Part shown: positions 32,990 to 44,485 of the stretch, one piece after another
How positions within the stretch are numbered: position 1 is the first letter of the stretch
Layout of the letters: the number at the start of each line of letters is the position of its first letter
Assembly (NCBI GenBank): GCA_963682025.1
Contig: OY821519.1
Span: 194,960,920-195,024,919 of the forward strand
Origin: Cordilura impudica
Taxonomy: Eukaryota; Arthropoda; Insecta; Diptera; Scathophagidae
Direction of reading: 5' to 3'
DNA: 64,000 nt
Notes under the pieces: model-generated
The model's input: only the letters and a program-made list of their open reading frames with translations
What the model was told of the DNA's origin: nothing
Databases searched by the model: none
Position numbers and translations under genes: made by a program

Positions 32990-33233
32990 CACAGGTATTC
33001 ACACATTTTGGTGCCGATACTTTTTGAACTGATATTTAGTAAATTCGACCTCCTGAATGCGAATCTGCAATCGGTTTTTGCCTAGCAGCTCGACTTTTCG
33101 CGATATACCGTTATTTCCAAAATTAAGGCACTTCCACTACATATATTGGAATAACTTGAAAACGGTTCACCATATTCAGTTAAAAAAAATTGAAATTCGT
33201 CAACAAAATTATCTTTAATCCGTGCCTATATTG

Positions 33234-34053
33234 TTATACCCTATACCACTATGTGGTTTGGGTATAATGACTTTGTGCTGCTGTTTGTAACACCCAAAAA
33301 TATTTGACCTAGACCCATCTTTAATTATACCGATCGAATCAGAATCACTTTCTGAGTTGATTTAACAATGTCCGTCCGTCCGTCCGTCCGTCCGTCCGTC
33401 CGTCCGTCCGTCCGTCCGTCCGTCCGTCTGTGTGTCCATGTAAAGCTTGTAATCAAACTGCAGGTCGCAAATATGAATATATTTTGATGAAATTTGGTAT
33501 ATAAGCTTTTATCGGCCATGGGATGAACGCTATTGAAATTGGTGAGAATCGGTCCATGTTCAGACCTAGCCCCCATACAAATTACCCATATGAAATCGAC
33601 ATAAATTGCCATAAGATCCAAATTGTCATATAGATCTTACGCAAATTGGGTTTGTATGCGTTCATTACATCCACTAATGAGTAGTCCAAAAATGATCCCT
33701 TTGACCCCATATAGATCTGCTTCCCGATCTTCAGTTAAATCTATTAAAAAACAAAAATATTGCACTGATTCTTCTCAAATTTTGTTTGTACATATTTTTG
33801 CAAAATACAAGAGACTTTACCAAACATGATCAGGATCGGTCCATTTTTGGACCTAGCCCCTTTATAGATATAGCATCCGATATGAACTTTTTTATATCTG
33901 CAGCCAAAAAAATTAATAAAAATCCCACTCAAATTTGGTTTTTGCTTATTTTCTATGTCCAGTTAGTTGGGACTAAGAGATAGGGTTTCTAAACGCATGG
34001 TATAGGGTATCGTATAGTCGGTCTAGACCGACTATAATTTTCTTACTTGTTTT
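33234..34053 (+). repeat. MR repeat copy 8 (full length, long GTCC tract)
   Basis: Complete MR from TTATACCCTATACCACTATG to CTTACTTGTTTT. The GTCC/CCGT tract is the longest in the window (about 33369-33428, roughly 15 units). Nested in the 32990 transposon. Confidence 0.9.
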
Positions 34054-34309
34054 ATATGACGTTTATGCCTCAATTTAAAATAAATAATTGCTTCAAGCTC
34101 GAGGTCTCTTTTCATAAATTTAATTTTCATTATTTTAATAGCTGGGCCCGGTCCGCGTTGCTGGCCCTAAGAAAATATTTGGTTTTTATATTCCATCTAA
34201 ATTTTAACACACAGATATCTATAGTTGCAGTTCCACGCCTCACTGCACACATACAAACAATCAAATATCACATTTCACAGTGTCGTCCGCCAGGAAGACT
34301 CCCTTAATA

Positions 34310-35840
34310 TTCCATTAAAATCGGTACAGCCATTTTGGAGTCCATTCGGAACATGAAAATGCGATTTTGGGGTTAGGAGGGGTGCAGTTTGTTACCTTTC
34401 AATATAAAACTAACAAATGTGAAGATTGGGGACAATCGGATAAAGAAAAGTCGCGCCGGAAATCGATTGAAAATTTCAAGTGTGTTTATATGGGCAAAAT
34501 ATGACTTTTTTTTTTGAGATTTTACGAAAATTTCGTTCTATAGTTTAATTTTTCCGACAAGTTGTTGTTATAGGAATCGGGATCAGTATTAAATTATCTT
34601 TTCAAAATCGAATAAAAATTCGCAAAGAAATAGCAAATGCCCCGGACCACTTTTGTGCCAAAAAAAAAACTAGGTCACGAAATTTGATAGCATTTTTTTC
34701 AACTTTGAGAAATTGATTAAAGCCATAATTTTTTTCTGTCTCTATACTTATAAGTAATCAGATATGAAGTATAGTTTTATTAGCACGTTGTTAACCTATT
34801 GTGCAATGAAACCGAAATGGGTAGTTTTAAAAAATTTTCTTAAACAAAATTTTAAAAAATAGATCTTGCACTTTAAGGTTTTGTTAAATACATTTCAAAG
34901 ATTAATGGTGTGAATTTTTAAATAAAACCCTATGCCAGAATTTTTTTGACAAGGATTTTATTTTTGCGGATTTCGAGAAAAATGGGATTTTTGTGGAATA
35001 TACAGTATATGTACTATTTCTAAATACTTTGTATCAAAAATTCATAACTTTTCTACTTTTAAATGTAATATTTTATCTTAATAGGCTAGGGTTTCGGAAA
35101 AAAATAATATGACCACATTAACACTTTTGGAATTGGGGTCACATATGACCCTAAGCTAATAAAAGACAATTTATACAAAAAGTTCAAATATTTTGTAAGT
35201 GCTGTTGAATTTTTCGATGCGGCTCTTAAAATATAGTAACCAAATGTGCAGAACTTCCATTCCTAGAATTTGGGATAAGGCCGTTAACCCATTATAGGGC
35301 CAGCTTTGGATTTTAACAAATTTTTAAATAAAGATTACCGAAAACGAGTTTTTCTATTAAGCTCGATGAAACCACTATTTAGATTTAAAAAAAAGTAATT
35401 CGGTTAATTTTTATTTATTCAGTGCTCCTGGGATCAAAATAATCCATTGTGATATATCTTTGGTTGAATTATCTTCTCATTGCTCGTGAATATAAATTAA
35501 AACAACTATTAACAAATTTTTTTTATAAAATTATTTTACGTAAAAAAAAAACTATCTATATTTTTCTAAATAAAATAAGAGGACCCACAAATGACCCAAA
35601 GCTAATAAAGCTTGTCGGAAAAATTAAACTATAGAATGAAATTTTCGTAAAATCTCAAAAAAGTCATATTTTCCCCAAATAAACACACTTGAAATTTTCA
35701 ATCGAATTCAGGCGCGACTTTTCTTTATGCGATTGTCCCCAAAGTTCACATTTATTGGTAACAAACTGGACCCCGCCTATGCCCAAAATCGCAATTTGGA
35801 AAAATGTCCATATAACGTAGGAGCACTCTAATATACATAC
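34310..35840. mobile_element. Foldback element FB-D (diverged ends)
   Basis: Inverted arms share TGCGATTTTGGG, CAGTTTGTTACC, TTGGGGACAATCG, AAAGAAAAGTCGCGCC, and TTTCAAGTGTGTTTATATGG. The outer ~120 bp differ from the TAGGGTGG ends of FB-A, B and C, but the inner arms and centre (CAGTGCTCCTGGGATCAAAA) are the same family. Borders are approximate. Non-coding. Confidence 0.7.
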
Positions 35841-35849
35841 AACCATTTT

Positions 35850-36652
35850 TAAACCCTATACCACTATGTGGCTTGGGTATAATGACTTTGCGCTGCTGTT
35901 TGTAAAAATATTTGACCTAGACCCATCTTTAATTATACCGATCGAATCAGAATAACTAACTGATTCGATTTAACGATGTTCGTCCGTGTGTCCGTCCGTC
36001 CGTCTGTGTGTCCATGTAAACTTTGTAATCAAACTACAGGTCGCAAATATGAATATATTTTGATGAAATTTGGGATGTAAGCTTCTATTGGCCATATGAT
36101 GAACGCTATTGAAATTGGTGAGAATCGATCCATGTTCAGACCTAGCCCCCATACAAATGACCCCTATGAAATCGACATAAATTGCCATAAGATTCAAATT
36201 GTCATATAGATCTTACTCAAATTGGGTTTGTATGCGTTTATTACATCCACTAATGAGTAGTCTAAAAATGATACCTGGGAAAACTCTTAGTGATAGGCCC
36301 CATATAGAGCTGCTTCCCGATCTTCACTTAAATCTATCAAAAAAACAAAAGTATTGCACTGATTCTTCTCAAATTTTGTTTGTATATATATATTTTTGCA
36401 AAATATAAGAGACTTTACCAAACTTAGTCAGGATCGTTCCATTTTTGGGCCTATTCCCCATATAGATATAGCATCCGATATGAACTTTTTCATATCTGCA
36501 GCCAAAAAAATTAATAAAAATCCCACTCAAATTTGGTTTATGCTTATTTTCTATATCCAGTTAGTTGGGCCTATGACATAGGGTCTCTAAACGCATGGTA
36601 TAGGGTATCGTATAGTCGGTCTAGACCGAATATAATTTTCTTACTTGTTTTT
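35850..36652 (+). repeat. MR repeat copy 9
   Basis: Plus-sense full-length MR; GTCC tract at about 35982-36010. The terminal palindrome has one mismatch (CTAGACCGAATATAA). Only 62 bp separate it from the inverted copy 10. Confidence 0.88.
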
Positions 36653-36714
36653 AATTTGGCCCAGCAGTTTCAGATATATCGTTAAAGTTTTGTAAAAAAA
36701 ACAACAATTTTATC

Positions 36715-37510
36715 AAAAACAAGTAAGAAAATTATAGTCGGTCTAGACCGACTATATGATACCCTATACCATGCGTTTAGAAACCCTATCTCTTAGGCCC
36801 AACTAACTGGACATTGAAAATAAGCAAAAACCAAATTTGAGTGGGATTTTTATTAATTTTTTTGGCTGCAGATATGAAAAAGTTCATATCGGATGCTATA
36901 TCTATAAAGGGACTAGGTCCAAAAATGGACCGATCCTGATCATGTTTGGTAAAGTCTCTTGTATTTTGCAAAAATATATACAAACAAAATTTGAGAAGAA
37001 TCAGTGCAATATTTTTGTTTTTTAATAGATTTAAGTGAAGATCGGGAAGCAGCTCTATATGGGGTCAAAGGGATCATTTTTGGACTACTCATTAGTGGAT
37101 GTAATGAATGCATACAAACCCAATTTGAGTAAGATCTATATGTCAATTTGGATCTTATGGCAATTTATGTCGATTTCATATGGGTAATTTGTATGGGGGC
37201 TAGGTCTGAACATGGACCGATTCTCACCAATTTCAATAGCGTTCATCCCATGGCCGATAAAAGCTTATATACCAAATTTCGTCAAAATATATTCATATTT
37301 GCGACCTGCAGTTTGATTACAAGCTTTACATGGACACACAGACGGACGGACGGACGGACGGACGGACGGACGGACATTGTTAAATCAACTCAGAAAGTGA
37401 TTCTGATTCGATCGGTATAATTAAAGATGGGTCTAGGTCAAATATTTTTGGTTGTTACAAACAGCAGCACAAAGTCATTATACCCAAACCACATAGTGGT
37501 ATAGGGTATA
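36715..37510 (-). repeat. MR repeat copy 10, inverted partner of copy 9
   Basis: Reversed full-length MR (AAAACAAGTAAG at 36715; hairpin end GGGTATA at 37510). The GACG tract is at about 37341-37375. It is closer in sequence to MR 8, 13 and 14 than to copy 9 (for example CTTTGACCCCATATAGA, seen as its inverse). Confidence 0.88.
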
Positions 37511-37622
37511 AAAATAAAAATTTTGTTCTTCAGTGTTGGTCTAAAATCATTTAGTTCAATATATTTGTAATAATAATATATAATGTTTAATTAATATATT
37601 TGCGAAAATAAGAAAATATTTT

Positions 37623-39279
37623 TCACTGCTTATTTGATGTACTGTACAAGAAGCTTCGTTTTTTGGTTATTCTGCAATGTGGTTTTTTAGGACAATCTCT
37701 TTGCAGACTCCAACAGTAATCTGCCATCATACGAGTATCCCACTTGCCCTGGTATCGTTCTTCCATTGTCCTTATATCCTGGTGAAATCGTTCACCTTAC
37801 TCTTCACTCAAGTCTCCCAAGTTTGCAGGAAACCGGTCCAAATGGTTTTGCAAGTAATGCACCTCGATGCTCAAGCTCGCGAAAAGCAGTCAGCATGTTC
37901 TGAACTAAATCCTTATAGTTTGAAGTCTTCTTGTTGCCTAGAAAGTTGTCGACAACTGACACAAATGATGTCCACGCTTTTCGCTCGTTTTCATTCATAG
38001 ATTCAACAAAATTGGTGTCCTTCATTAACTGTCTGATTTGAGGGCCATCGAATATGCCAGCTTTTATTTTTTCATTGCTTAAACCTTGCATCTTTGTAGA
38101 TATGAATTCAAGACATGATGAATCTTTATCTAGAGCCTTAATAAATTGCTTCATTAAGCCAAGTTTTATATGAAGTTGAGGCAGGGTTATTTTATTCCGA
38201 TCAACCAACAACATTTTTTCCCCCAACAACCATGTTCTCTCTTTCAGGCCAGTCTTTTTTTACCCAGTGATCTTGTTTAGCTCTGCTATCCCAAAGGCAC
38301 AAGAAGCAAAGATATTTTGTGTATCCACCTTGCTGTCCCAGGCGGGAAGTTAACCATTTTCAAGTCAACACAAATGACCCATCCATGTTCGTGATACTTA
38401 ATCTTTTCCAAGACTATGGCTATATTCTTGTGCTCTTTTTCATTTGGGTAGAGTGAGCAATAGATATTGATGCCAATTCGTTAACATTGTGTAAAAGCAC
38501 ATACTTCAAACTTCGCTTGGAACTGTCAATAAACAGACGCCAATGATCTGGACCATACTCGGGAAGGCCGATTTTTTGTAGGAGACCGTGACAGAAAACG
38601 AGGTCTTCTTCCTGAGAATAGAACGTAACCAACTCTGCTTCCCTTCTACGACAGAACGTTATTTGTGTTCCTTTATCAAGTAGATTTTTTTCTTTTAGCC
38701 GGGATGCCAGTGACTCTGAAGATTGTTTTGAGAGGTTAGGATTACTGATGAGATCACTTAACTCACTTTGGTTAAATCGTTGAAAGCTTGATGTATTTTC
38801 CTCATATTCACTGTCTTCATTTGTGTAGCAGTGGGATATTTCATCCTCCGAAAAATCTGGTAGCTGATGAAATGTTTGCATGGGAACTTCATCGGAATGA
38901 GGGATGGGCTGTTGAGCAGAGTCTAAATCAGGATACGTGCACTTCCTTCGGTTTTTACTATTGATACCTCTGATATTCACTAGACAGAAATAACAGTCGT
39001 CATAGTGATTTTTTGGTTCTCTCCAAACCATAGGCACACCAAATTTCAGACTCCTCCTTTTCCAATCAGTCCACTGACGTAGATGTTCAGTACATGTTTT
39101 GCAAACTACATGTGGTGCCCAAGATTTATCTTGTGTTCAAGTTTGATACCAAAGTAAGCATTGTATGCTTTCTTTATAAATTCAGTAATGAATTTTCTGT
39201 TTTCAATTCTCGTGTATTCACCACATATATAACAAAATTGCTCAGGGTGATTTACACAGATTCTGCGGCTAGATGACAT
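37623..39279 (-). pseudogene. Conserved arthropod transposon protein (Cys-rich N-terminus, FHQD C-terminus)
   Basis: About 540 codons, starting at ATG 39277-39279 (MSSSRRICVNHPEQFCYICG) and ending at TGA 37623-37625. N-terminal Cys pairs (CYICGEY; VVCKTCTEHLRQW; CYFCLVNI) suggest zinc binding, with GVPMVWREPKNHYDDC between. The middle has PEYGPDHWRLFIDSSKRSLK, then in other frames HEHGWVICVDLKMVNF and GQQGGYTKYLCFLCLWDSRA. The C-terminal half has LHIKLGLMKQFIKALDKD, AGIFDGPQIRQL and YLQNHLDRFPANLGDLSEE, followed by a stop and GERFHQDIRTMEERYQGKWD, then MMADYCWSLQRD. At least five frameshifts (near 39135, 38440, 38350, 38225, 37880) plus the stop make it dead. The family is common in arthropods and Hydra and usually unnamed; DHWRLFID, ICVDLKM and FHQD are candidate catalytic positions (inference). 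Confidence 0.8.
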
Positions 39280-39714
39280 CTTTGAAAATTAGCTTTCAAT
39301 TAAAATTATCACTGTTATATCTTGATGTTCTATTGAAACCTTGAATGATTGCAATGCGTACTGAACGTAGGTTTCTTATCGATATATATTTAGCGAGTTT
39401 TAATTCAGGACTCAAGAATTATAATAAGAAACAAGCTAGGAAATGACATTTATATAACTACAATGTTGCCAACATACTGAGAAACAAGCTACACAATGTT
39501 GCCAAGATACTACACACGTTTGTTGCGTTTATATCAGAAGGGCATATGCATTTTTTAAATAAATAGTAGGGTAAACTGAATATTTTTGTAACTCGAGAAC
39601 TAGAGCTACTAGGGAAAAACGGTTTTCAGTTTTGAAATCAACATTAAAAGTAAAAATAAAATCAGCTGCAAAACTCAAGGCACCAAAAAATTTTTTTCAT
39701 TTTGTAGACCTGTG

Positions 39715-41416
39715 TAATCATTACTTATATTCTTTTACATATAACACATCTTTTCAACACGATTCTTACTACTTCTACTTTTCCATCAGCGTGGAAACAC
39801 GCAAAGATTATTCCTATACCAAAATCTTATAATACATATTGACCGATAGCTATACTACCTTTTCTATTTAAAGTTTTCGAACGTTTAATTCACACACAGA
39901 TGAACCACTTTTTACATAAAAATTCTCTTCTCACCAACAAGCAATATGGTTTCAGACCAAGACACAGTTGTATTTCTGCCACAATTGAAGTTACAGAGGA
40001 CCTTAGAGCGAATATTGATAACAGTATGGTATCATTTCTAATTTTGCTTGATCATTCTAAGGCATTTGATACAGTAGACTTTTCAATTCTTTGCCAAAAA
40101 TTGAGGAACATGTTCCGCTTTTCACCAAATGTTGTAAAGCTTATTTATTCATATTTGTGTGACAGAAGCCAATCAGAATACCATGGGTCTGATAAATCTT
40201 ATAGTTGTTCAACTACGAGAGGCGTACCGCAAGGTTCCATACTTGGCCCACTACTGTATGTAATATATTCTAACGACTTACCCTCTCGACCCAGTTTTTG
40301 TGGAATACATATGTATGCAGATGATGTCCAATTTTTTATAAGTTGTAAACCATCTGATGTCAATAATTGCATTAGAAAAATTAATTATGATCTAGACAGT
40401 GTAAAAGAATGGGCATCGGCCAACGGACACTCTTTAAATGCACAGAAGTCGAAAGCTATGATAATTGGAAAAATCGAGTCTTTAACTGTTTTACCATCGA
40501 TTCGAATAGGTAATTTTGTCATCGCGATAGACGAAACTGCCAAAAATCTAGGTGTAATTTTTAACAAGAAGTAAGACTGGTCAAATCACATAAATTTTAT
40601 ATGTGGTAGAACGTATGTAATGTTAAGAAACCTTTGGATGTCGCAGCATTATACACCCTTTAATATTCGAATGTTACTTGCCAAGACTTATTGGTTGCCT
40701 ACACTTCTGTACGGATGTGAACTTTTCGCTAGCTGTGATACATTAAACATGAAAAGGCTTAATGTAATGTACAATAATATTGCCAGATATGTGTTTGGTC
40801 GCAGTAGGAGAAGTAGAATCTCGCAATTCTCTAGACAAATATGTAATATATCATTCGATAGCTTGTTAAAACTACGAACATTACTGTTTTTTCATAAAGT
40901 GATTTACACAAAATAGCCTGAATACCTATACAATAGATTAATCTTTTCAAGGTCTAAAAGAGGAAACAAAATAAAAAAGATATGACGCAAAAAAAACTTT
41001 TTCTTCAATGTTATTAACCTTTGGCGCCAACTTCCACCTAATATTTAAACCATAAGCAATGCGAGGCATTTCAAAATTGCAATATATAACATCGTAGCAC
41101 AATAATCTTATACAACTTTTATATGTAAAAATGTATTCACTTTTTTTTTTCTTTTTGATGTTGATGATTTGATGACATATTATTTGTTTTGAATTTTATT
41201 AAATGTAAACTTGAGGTCTTATTACAGTTTTGATTCAACAATATTTTTTTATAACAATTTTTTAATTAACTTATTCTTTAAAATAATAAGTATTAGGAAT
41301 TTTTATTTTTTATTTAACAAAATCATAATGTGCCATTATCATCCCAGTACTATTAGATAAGACTAATTCTTGTTGTGCTGTATTGATTAAATAAATAAAT
41401 AAATAAATAATAAATA
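39715..41416 (+). pseudogene. LINE, RT to 3' tail (interrupted copy)
   Basis: Resumes the LINE cut at 32989. It reads LLHITHLFNTILTTSTFPSA, WKHAKIIPIPK, then a 224-codon frame (39900-40574) with QYGFRPRHSC, ILLDHSKAFDTVDF, GVPQGSILGPLLYVIYSNDL, the catalytic MYADDVQFF box (about 40312), and KNLGVIFNKK followed by a stop. The thumb region continues to about 40915 (TYWLPTLLYGCELF, IARYVFGRSR). The last 500 bp are 3' non-coding and end in an (AAAT)n tail at about 41388-41416, as expected for target-primed insertion. The RT catalytic core is the best preserved of all LINE copies here. Confidence 0.85.
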
Positions 41417-41560
41417 AATCCGATCGATCAAAAACTTGGTCGATAGACTTGCTATGAAAAAAGATTAACTTTGACATACTCACGCACAGACATGGAAGGG
41501 TTAAGACCCCACTTCCCCCCATCCGATGGATATGAAACTTTGCCCATAGACTCGTTGTTG
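41417..41560. repeat. R tandem repeat, right part
   Basis: CCGATCGATCAAAAACTTGG, AAGATTAACTTTGACATACT, CACGCACAGACATGGAAGGG, CCCCCCATCCGATGGATATG. Same unit as 31735-31989; directly follows the LINE tail. Confidence 0.65.
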
Positions 41561-41839
41561 TTTTAATAAAAAGCTTTGTTTTTATGGATTAGATTATTAA
41601 ATATATCTTTTTTCTCTGCAATATGAAAAGGCAAATGGATTTTTTGCTTACGACGATCAATGCCATTGTCTTATCGTCTTATTGTTTTTCCCTTTTCTAC
41701 GTACTGCAAGCAGCTAGTATCTCTTTTGTTGTTGGGTTAATTAGTGATGAAGGCATAACACTGATCACAATTAATCGTTTCAGCAATAAAGCAGGTACTT
41801 GCTCTTGTACTATCGTAATGAAAATGGACTAAATTTTAT

Positions 41840-44485
41840 TTTATTTGATGTCAGGTATTTTTCGTATCGACTTTTGCAGCATACGTGGACTCAGTTCGAA
41901 TTTTTTCTCTGTATATGGCAACATTTGCTTTCATCGGCTTTTCGCCTTGTGTGAGACCCAGGTAAGTGAGGATGCTGATCCACAGGATTTTCACATGCCT
42001 GGTTATCACCTTCCCTCCCTTTTTATTCTTCATAGGGGCCTTGTTATGTACATTTGCGACAATGTTATGTACCAGTACCAGCAACATCTGAACTGTAATG
42101 ATGCAGAATTTAACTCACTTTGGATTAAGTTCAAATTCAGGTCACACATTTTGCACTTCGGGTTTGTATATAGAAGCGCAAATACAAAAAGTGAGCATAC
42201 CTATAACGGCTTCGACGACCTTTCTGAATACATATCTAGAATATGGAGTGAGAATATTAGCGTGTCTCGGTAATTCGGATCACCGCACCATTTCCGCTTC
42301 CTTCCCTTACTCTGTACTTCAAAGCGTTTCAGCACCAGCTATGAAGCGCTTAGTTTTTATTTACGAAAAGGCTCGTTTGGCTGAACTCAACGATTTTTTG
42401 AAGCATATCAACTGGAAGCTTTGTTTCCCGGATATAAATGTTGATGCTGCTGCGAAAATGTTGGGAAAAATAAGAGTGCTTGGTATGCGATTATTCATTC
42501 CATCAAAGCACATTTCGGCTAAACCTAATCAAAAATTATGGTTTAACCAGACTTGCAGAGATGCAGTCAGATCCAGGGCGGAAGCATTCAGATATTGGCG
42601 TGAAAATAAAAATTCCGTCACTGATCTGCAACGCAAACAGGCGGGAGCTGAATGTGCCAAAACGCCAAGGCGCCAAAAGTTTCTTCACGATCAGCGTCTT
42701 CGTGCTAAAGTTGTCTCTGCTCCTCGGCGTAATAAGAGCTTTTGGTCATTTGTTAAAAGGACAAATAATAATGCTAGTTCTAGCTATCCCAAATCTTTTA
42801 ATGAATGACCAAATACTCACTGAACCGGTTGATAAGGCTAACCTTTTATATGAAGTTTTTGCAAAAAACTCGTTTTTGCCCGATAACGAGGAACCTCTGC
42901 GCGAATTCGAAAGAGTATCTTGAACTATGCCTAAAATATTCTTCCGAGCACGTGCAGTTAAAAAGGTTATTTCGGATCTCAACATTAATAAGTCTTCTGG
43001 ACCGGCTGGTATACCAGCACTGGTGCTGAAACAGTGCTCTTCGATGCTAGCCAGTCTATTGGCCAACCTTTTCAGCCTTTCGTACCATGCGGGAGTCTTT
43101 CCCTCTTGCTGGAGAATCGCTAATATCCAACCAATCCCTAAATTACCGTCCAATTACAATCTGCTCTGCGCTCTCAATGGTGATGGAGAGCATGATCACT
43201 TTCCATCTCTTGAACTACTTAGAGGCCAGTTCACTTCTTAATGATCTAATGATCGACAGTATGGCTTCCGTAGAAAGCGTTCCACGGGAGAACTGTTAGC
43301 TCTACTTTCTGAGCGCTGCAGTCGATCCATTCGCAATTTTGGCGAAAGTAAAGTGGTTCCAAGGCATTCGATGGTATGTGGCACGGTGCATTGATATCAA
43401 AGCTTATTCCATTTGGGGTCGGTAATGACTTCTCTCGATTTATATCGAGCTTTATCAGAGACCGAGCAATACGTATTGTTATTGATGGGGTCCCATGTAA
43501 TAAGTTTCAGCTTAATTCAGGGGTACCCCAAGGTTCCGTTCTTTCTCCTTCTCTTTTCCTTATCTTTCAGAACGACTTTCTTTTTCAAGTTTTTAACTCT
43601 ATACCTTTCGCTGATGACAGCAGAATTTGTCATTAATTCCCCTTAATTATAGACCAATCCTCTTGGAGTTTGGGGTCAAGAGGCAGACAATGAATGACAC
43701 ACTTAACCAAGACCTGTTAACAATCTTCGAGTGGGGTATAGTGAATAGGGTTGATTTTAATGTGCTAAACGCTCAATGTTGTTTGTTGACCCATAGGGCC
43801 ATGGTATCAACAATGTCATCTATATATTTGTGTGTTATAGGTATTGAGGGATCGGATACTCTTAATATTCTAGGCATGAGAATTCAATGTGATGTTCGTT
43901 GGAACGAGCATGTTTTTCAAGTGTCGAAAGAGGCATTCAAGTGTTTTTGTTTTCTTAAACGGTGTAAAAATTACTTCTGATTACTTTCTGATCTCCTTAA
44001 AGTATATACCACTTACGTAAGACCTAAAATTGAGTACAACTCCCATATATGGGCAGGAGCTTCAAAATATATTTAGGAGCTACTGGGCCGTGTGCAAAGG
44101 AGGGTGTTGGCGATCATCAATGACAGTAGGGTATCCAACTGTATTGACTCATTAGAACGTCGTCGGATGTGGGTTGTGTAGCACTATTCTATAGATATTA
44201 CCATGGGAAATATTCTTCTGAGATTAGCGAACTTATCCGAAGTGCCCGAGATTCGGTTCGCTCCACCCGCTTCTCTAGTAGATCAAATCTGTTGGCAGTC
44301 TATTGTCCAGTTGTCCGCAAAACGCATTACAGAGAATTCGTTTATCAGTCGAACTAGCCGTATGTGGAATAAACTCCCCGCAGAGGTCTTTCCTGACAGT
44401 TATAATCTAATAAAATTCAAGTCAAATATCCACAAACACTACTTCCTCTCTCGTCCTTCGCATAACCTATTTTCCTGAAATCAAC
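41840..44485 (+). pseudogene. CR1-like LINE, endonuclease and RT (decayed)
   Basis: About 2.6 kb with many frame changes. Endonuclease start: FRIDFCSIRGLSSNF and LFALCETQVSEDADP (41857-41985), HFGFVYRSAN (about 42157). Linker: NQKLWFNQTCRDAVRSRAEA (about 42530-42590). RT: NINKSSGPAGIPALVLKQCS (about 42980-43040), SCWRIANIQPIPKL, GVPQGSVLSPSLFLIFQNDF (43518-43578), IPFADDSRI catalytic box (about 43602), and DTLNILGMRIQCDVRWNEHV. Thumb: YTTYVRPKIEYNSHIW, RRVLAIINDSRVSNCIDSLE. The C-terminal end has HGKYSSEISELIRSARDSVR and MWNKLPAEVFPDSYNL, stopping at 44478. The 3' end (CCTGAAATCAACACAA) abuts FB-C. A 3' fragment of the same LINE, inverted, is at 56335-56535. No ORF1 is visible. Confidence 0.85.

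Larger units (their letters stand above)
32990..39714 (-). mobile_element. 6.7-kb TIR transposon inserted in the LINE (TAA duplication)
   Basis: Left end CACAGGTATTCACACATTTT, right end (inverted) CACAGGTCTACAAAATG; TTTTGGTGCC follows in both. About 70 bp further in, the two sides again match (CTGCAATCGGTTTTTGCCTA versus CTGAAAACCGTTTTTCCCTA, then GCAGCTC versus GTAGCTC), so the diverged TIRs extend about 130 bp or more. TAA flanks both ends (32987-32989, 39715-39717). Deleting the insert and one TAA joins the LINE in frame, an independent proof of the borders. Contents: a decayed gene (37623-39279), MR copies 8, 9 and 10, and foldback FB-D. Without the nested repeats it would be about 2.8 kb. 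Superfamily not known to me; a TAA target is seen in Harbinger elements, but the gene does not look like theirs. Confidence 0.88.

Noticed and set aside
33369..33428. Regular tandem units that might look like a CRISPR or satellite
   Set aside because: It is a 4-bp GTCC microsatellite inside MR copies, without spacers; the sequence is from a eukaryote.
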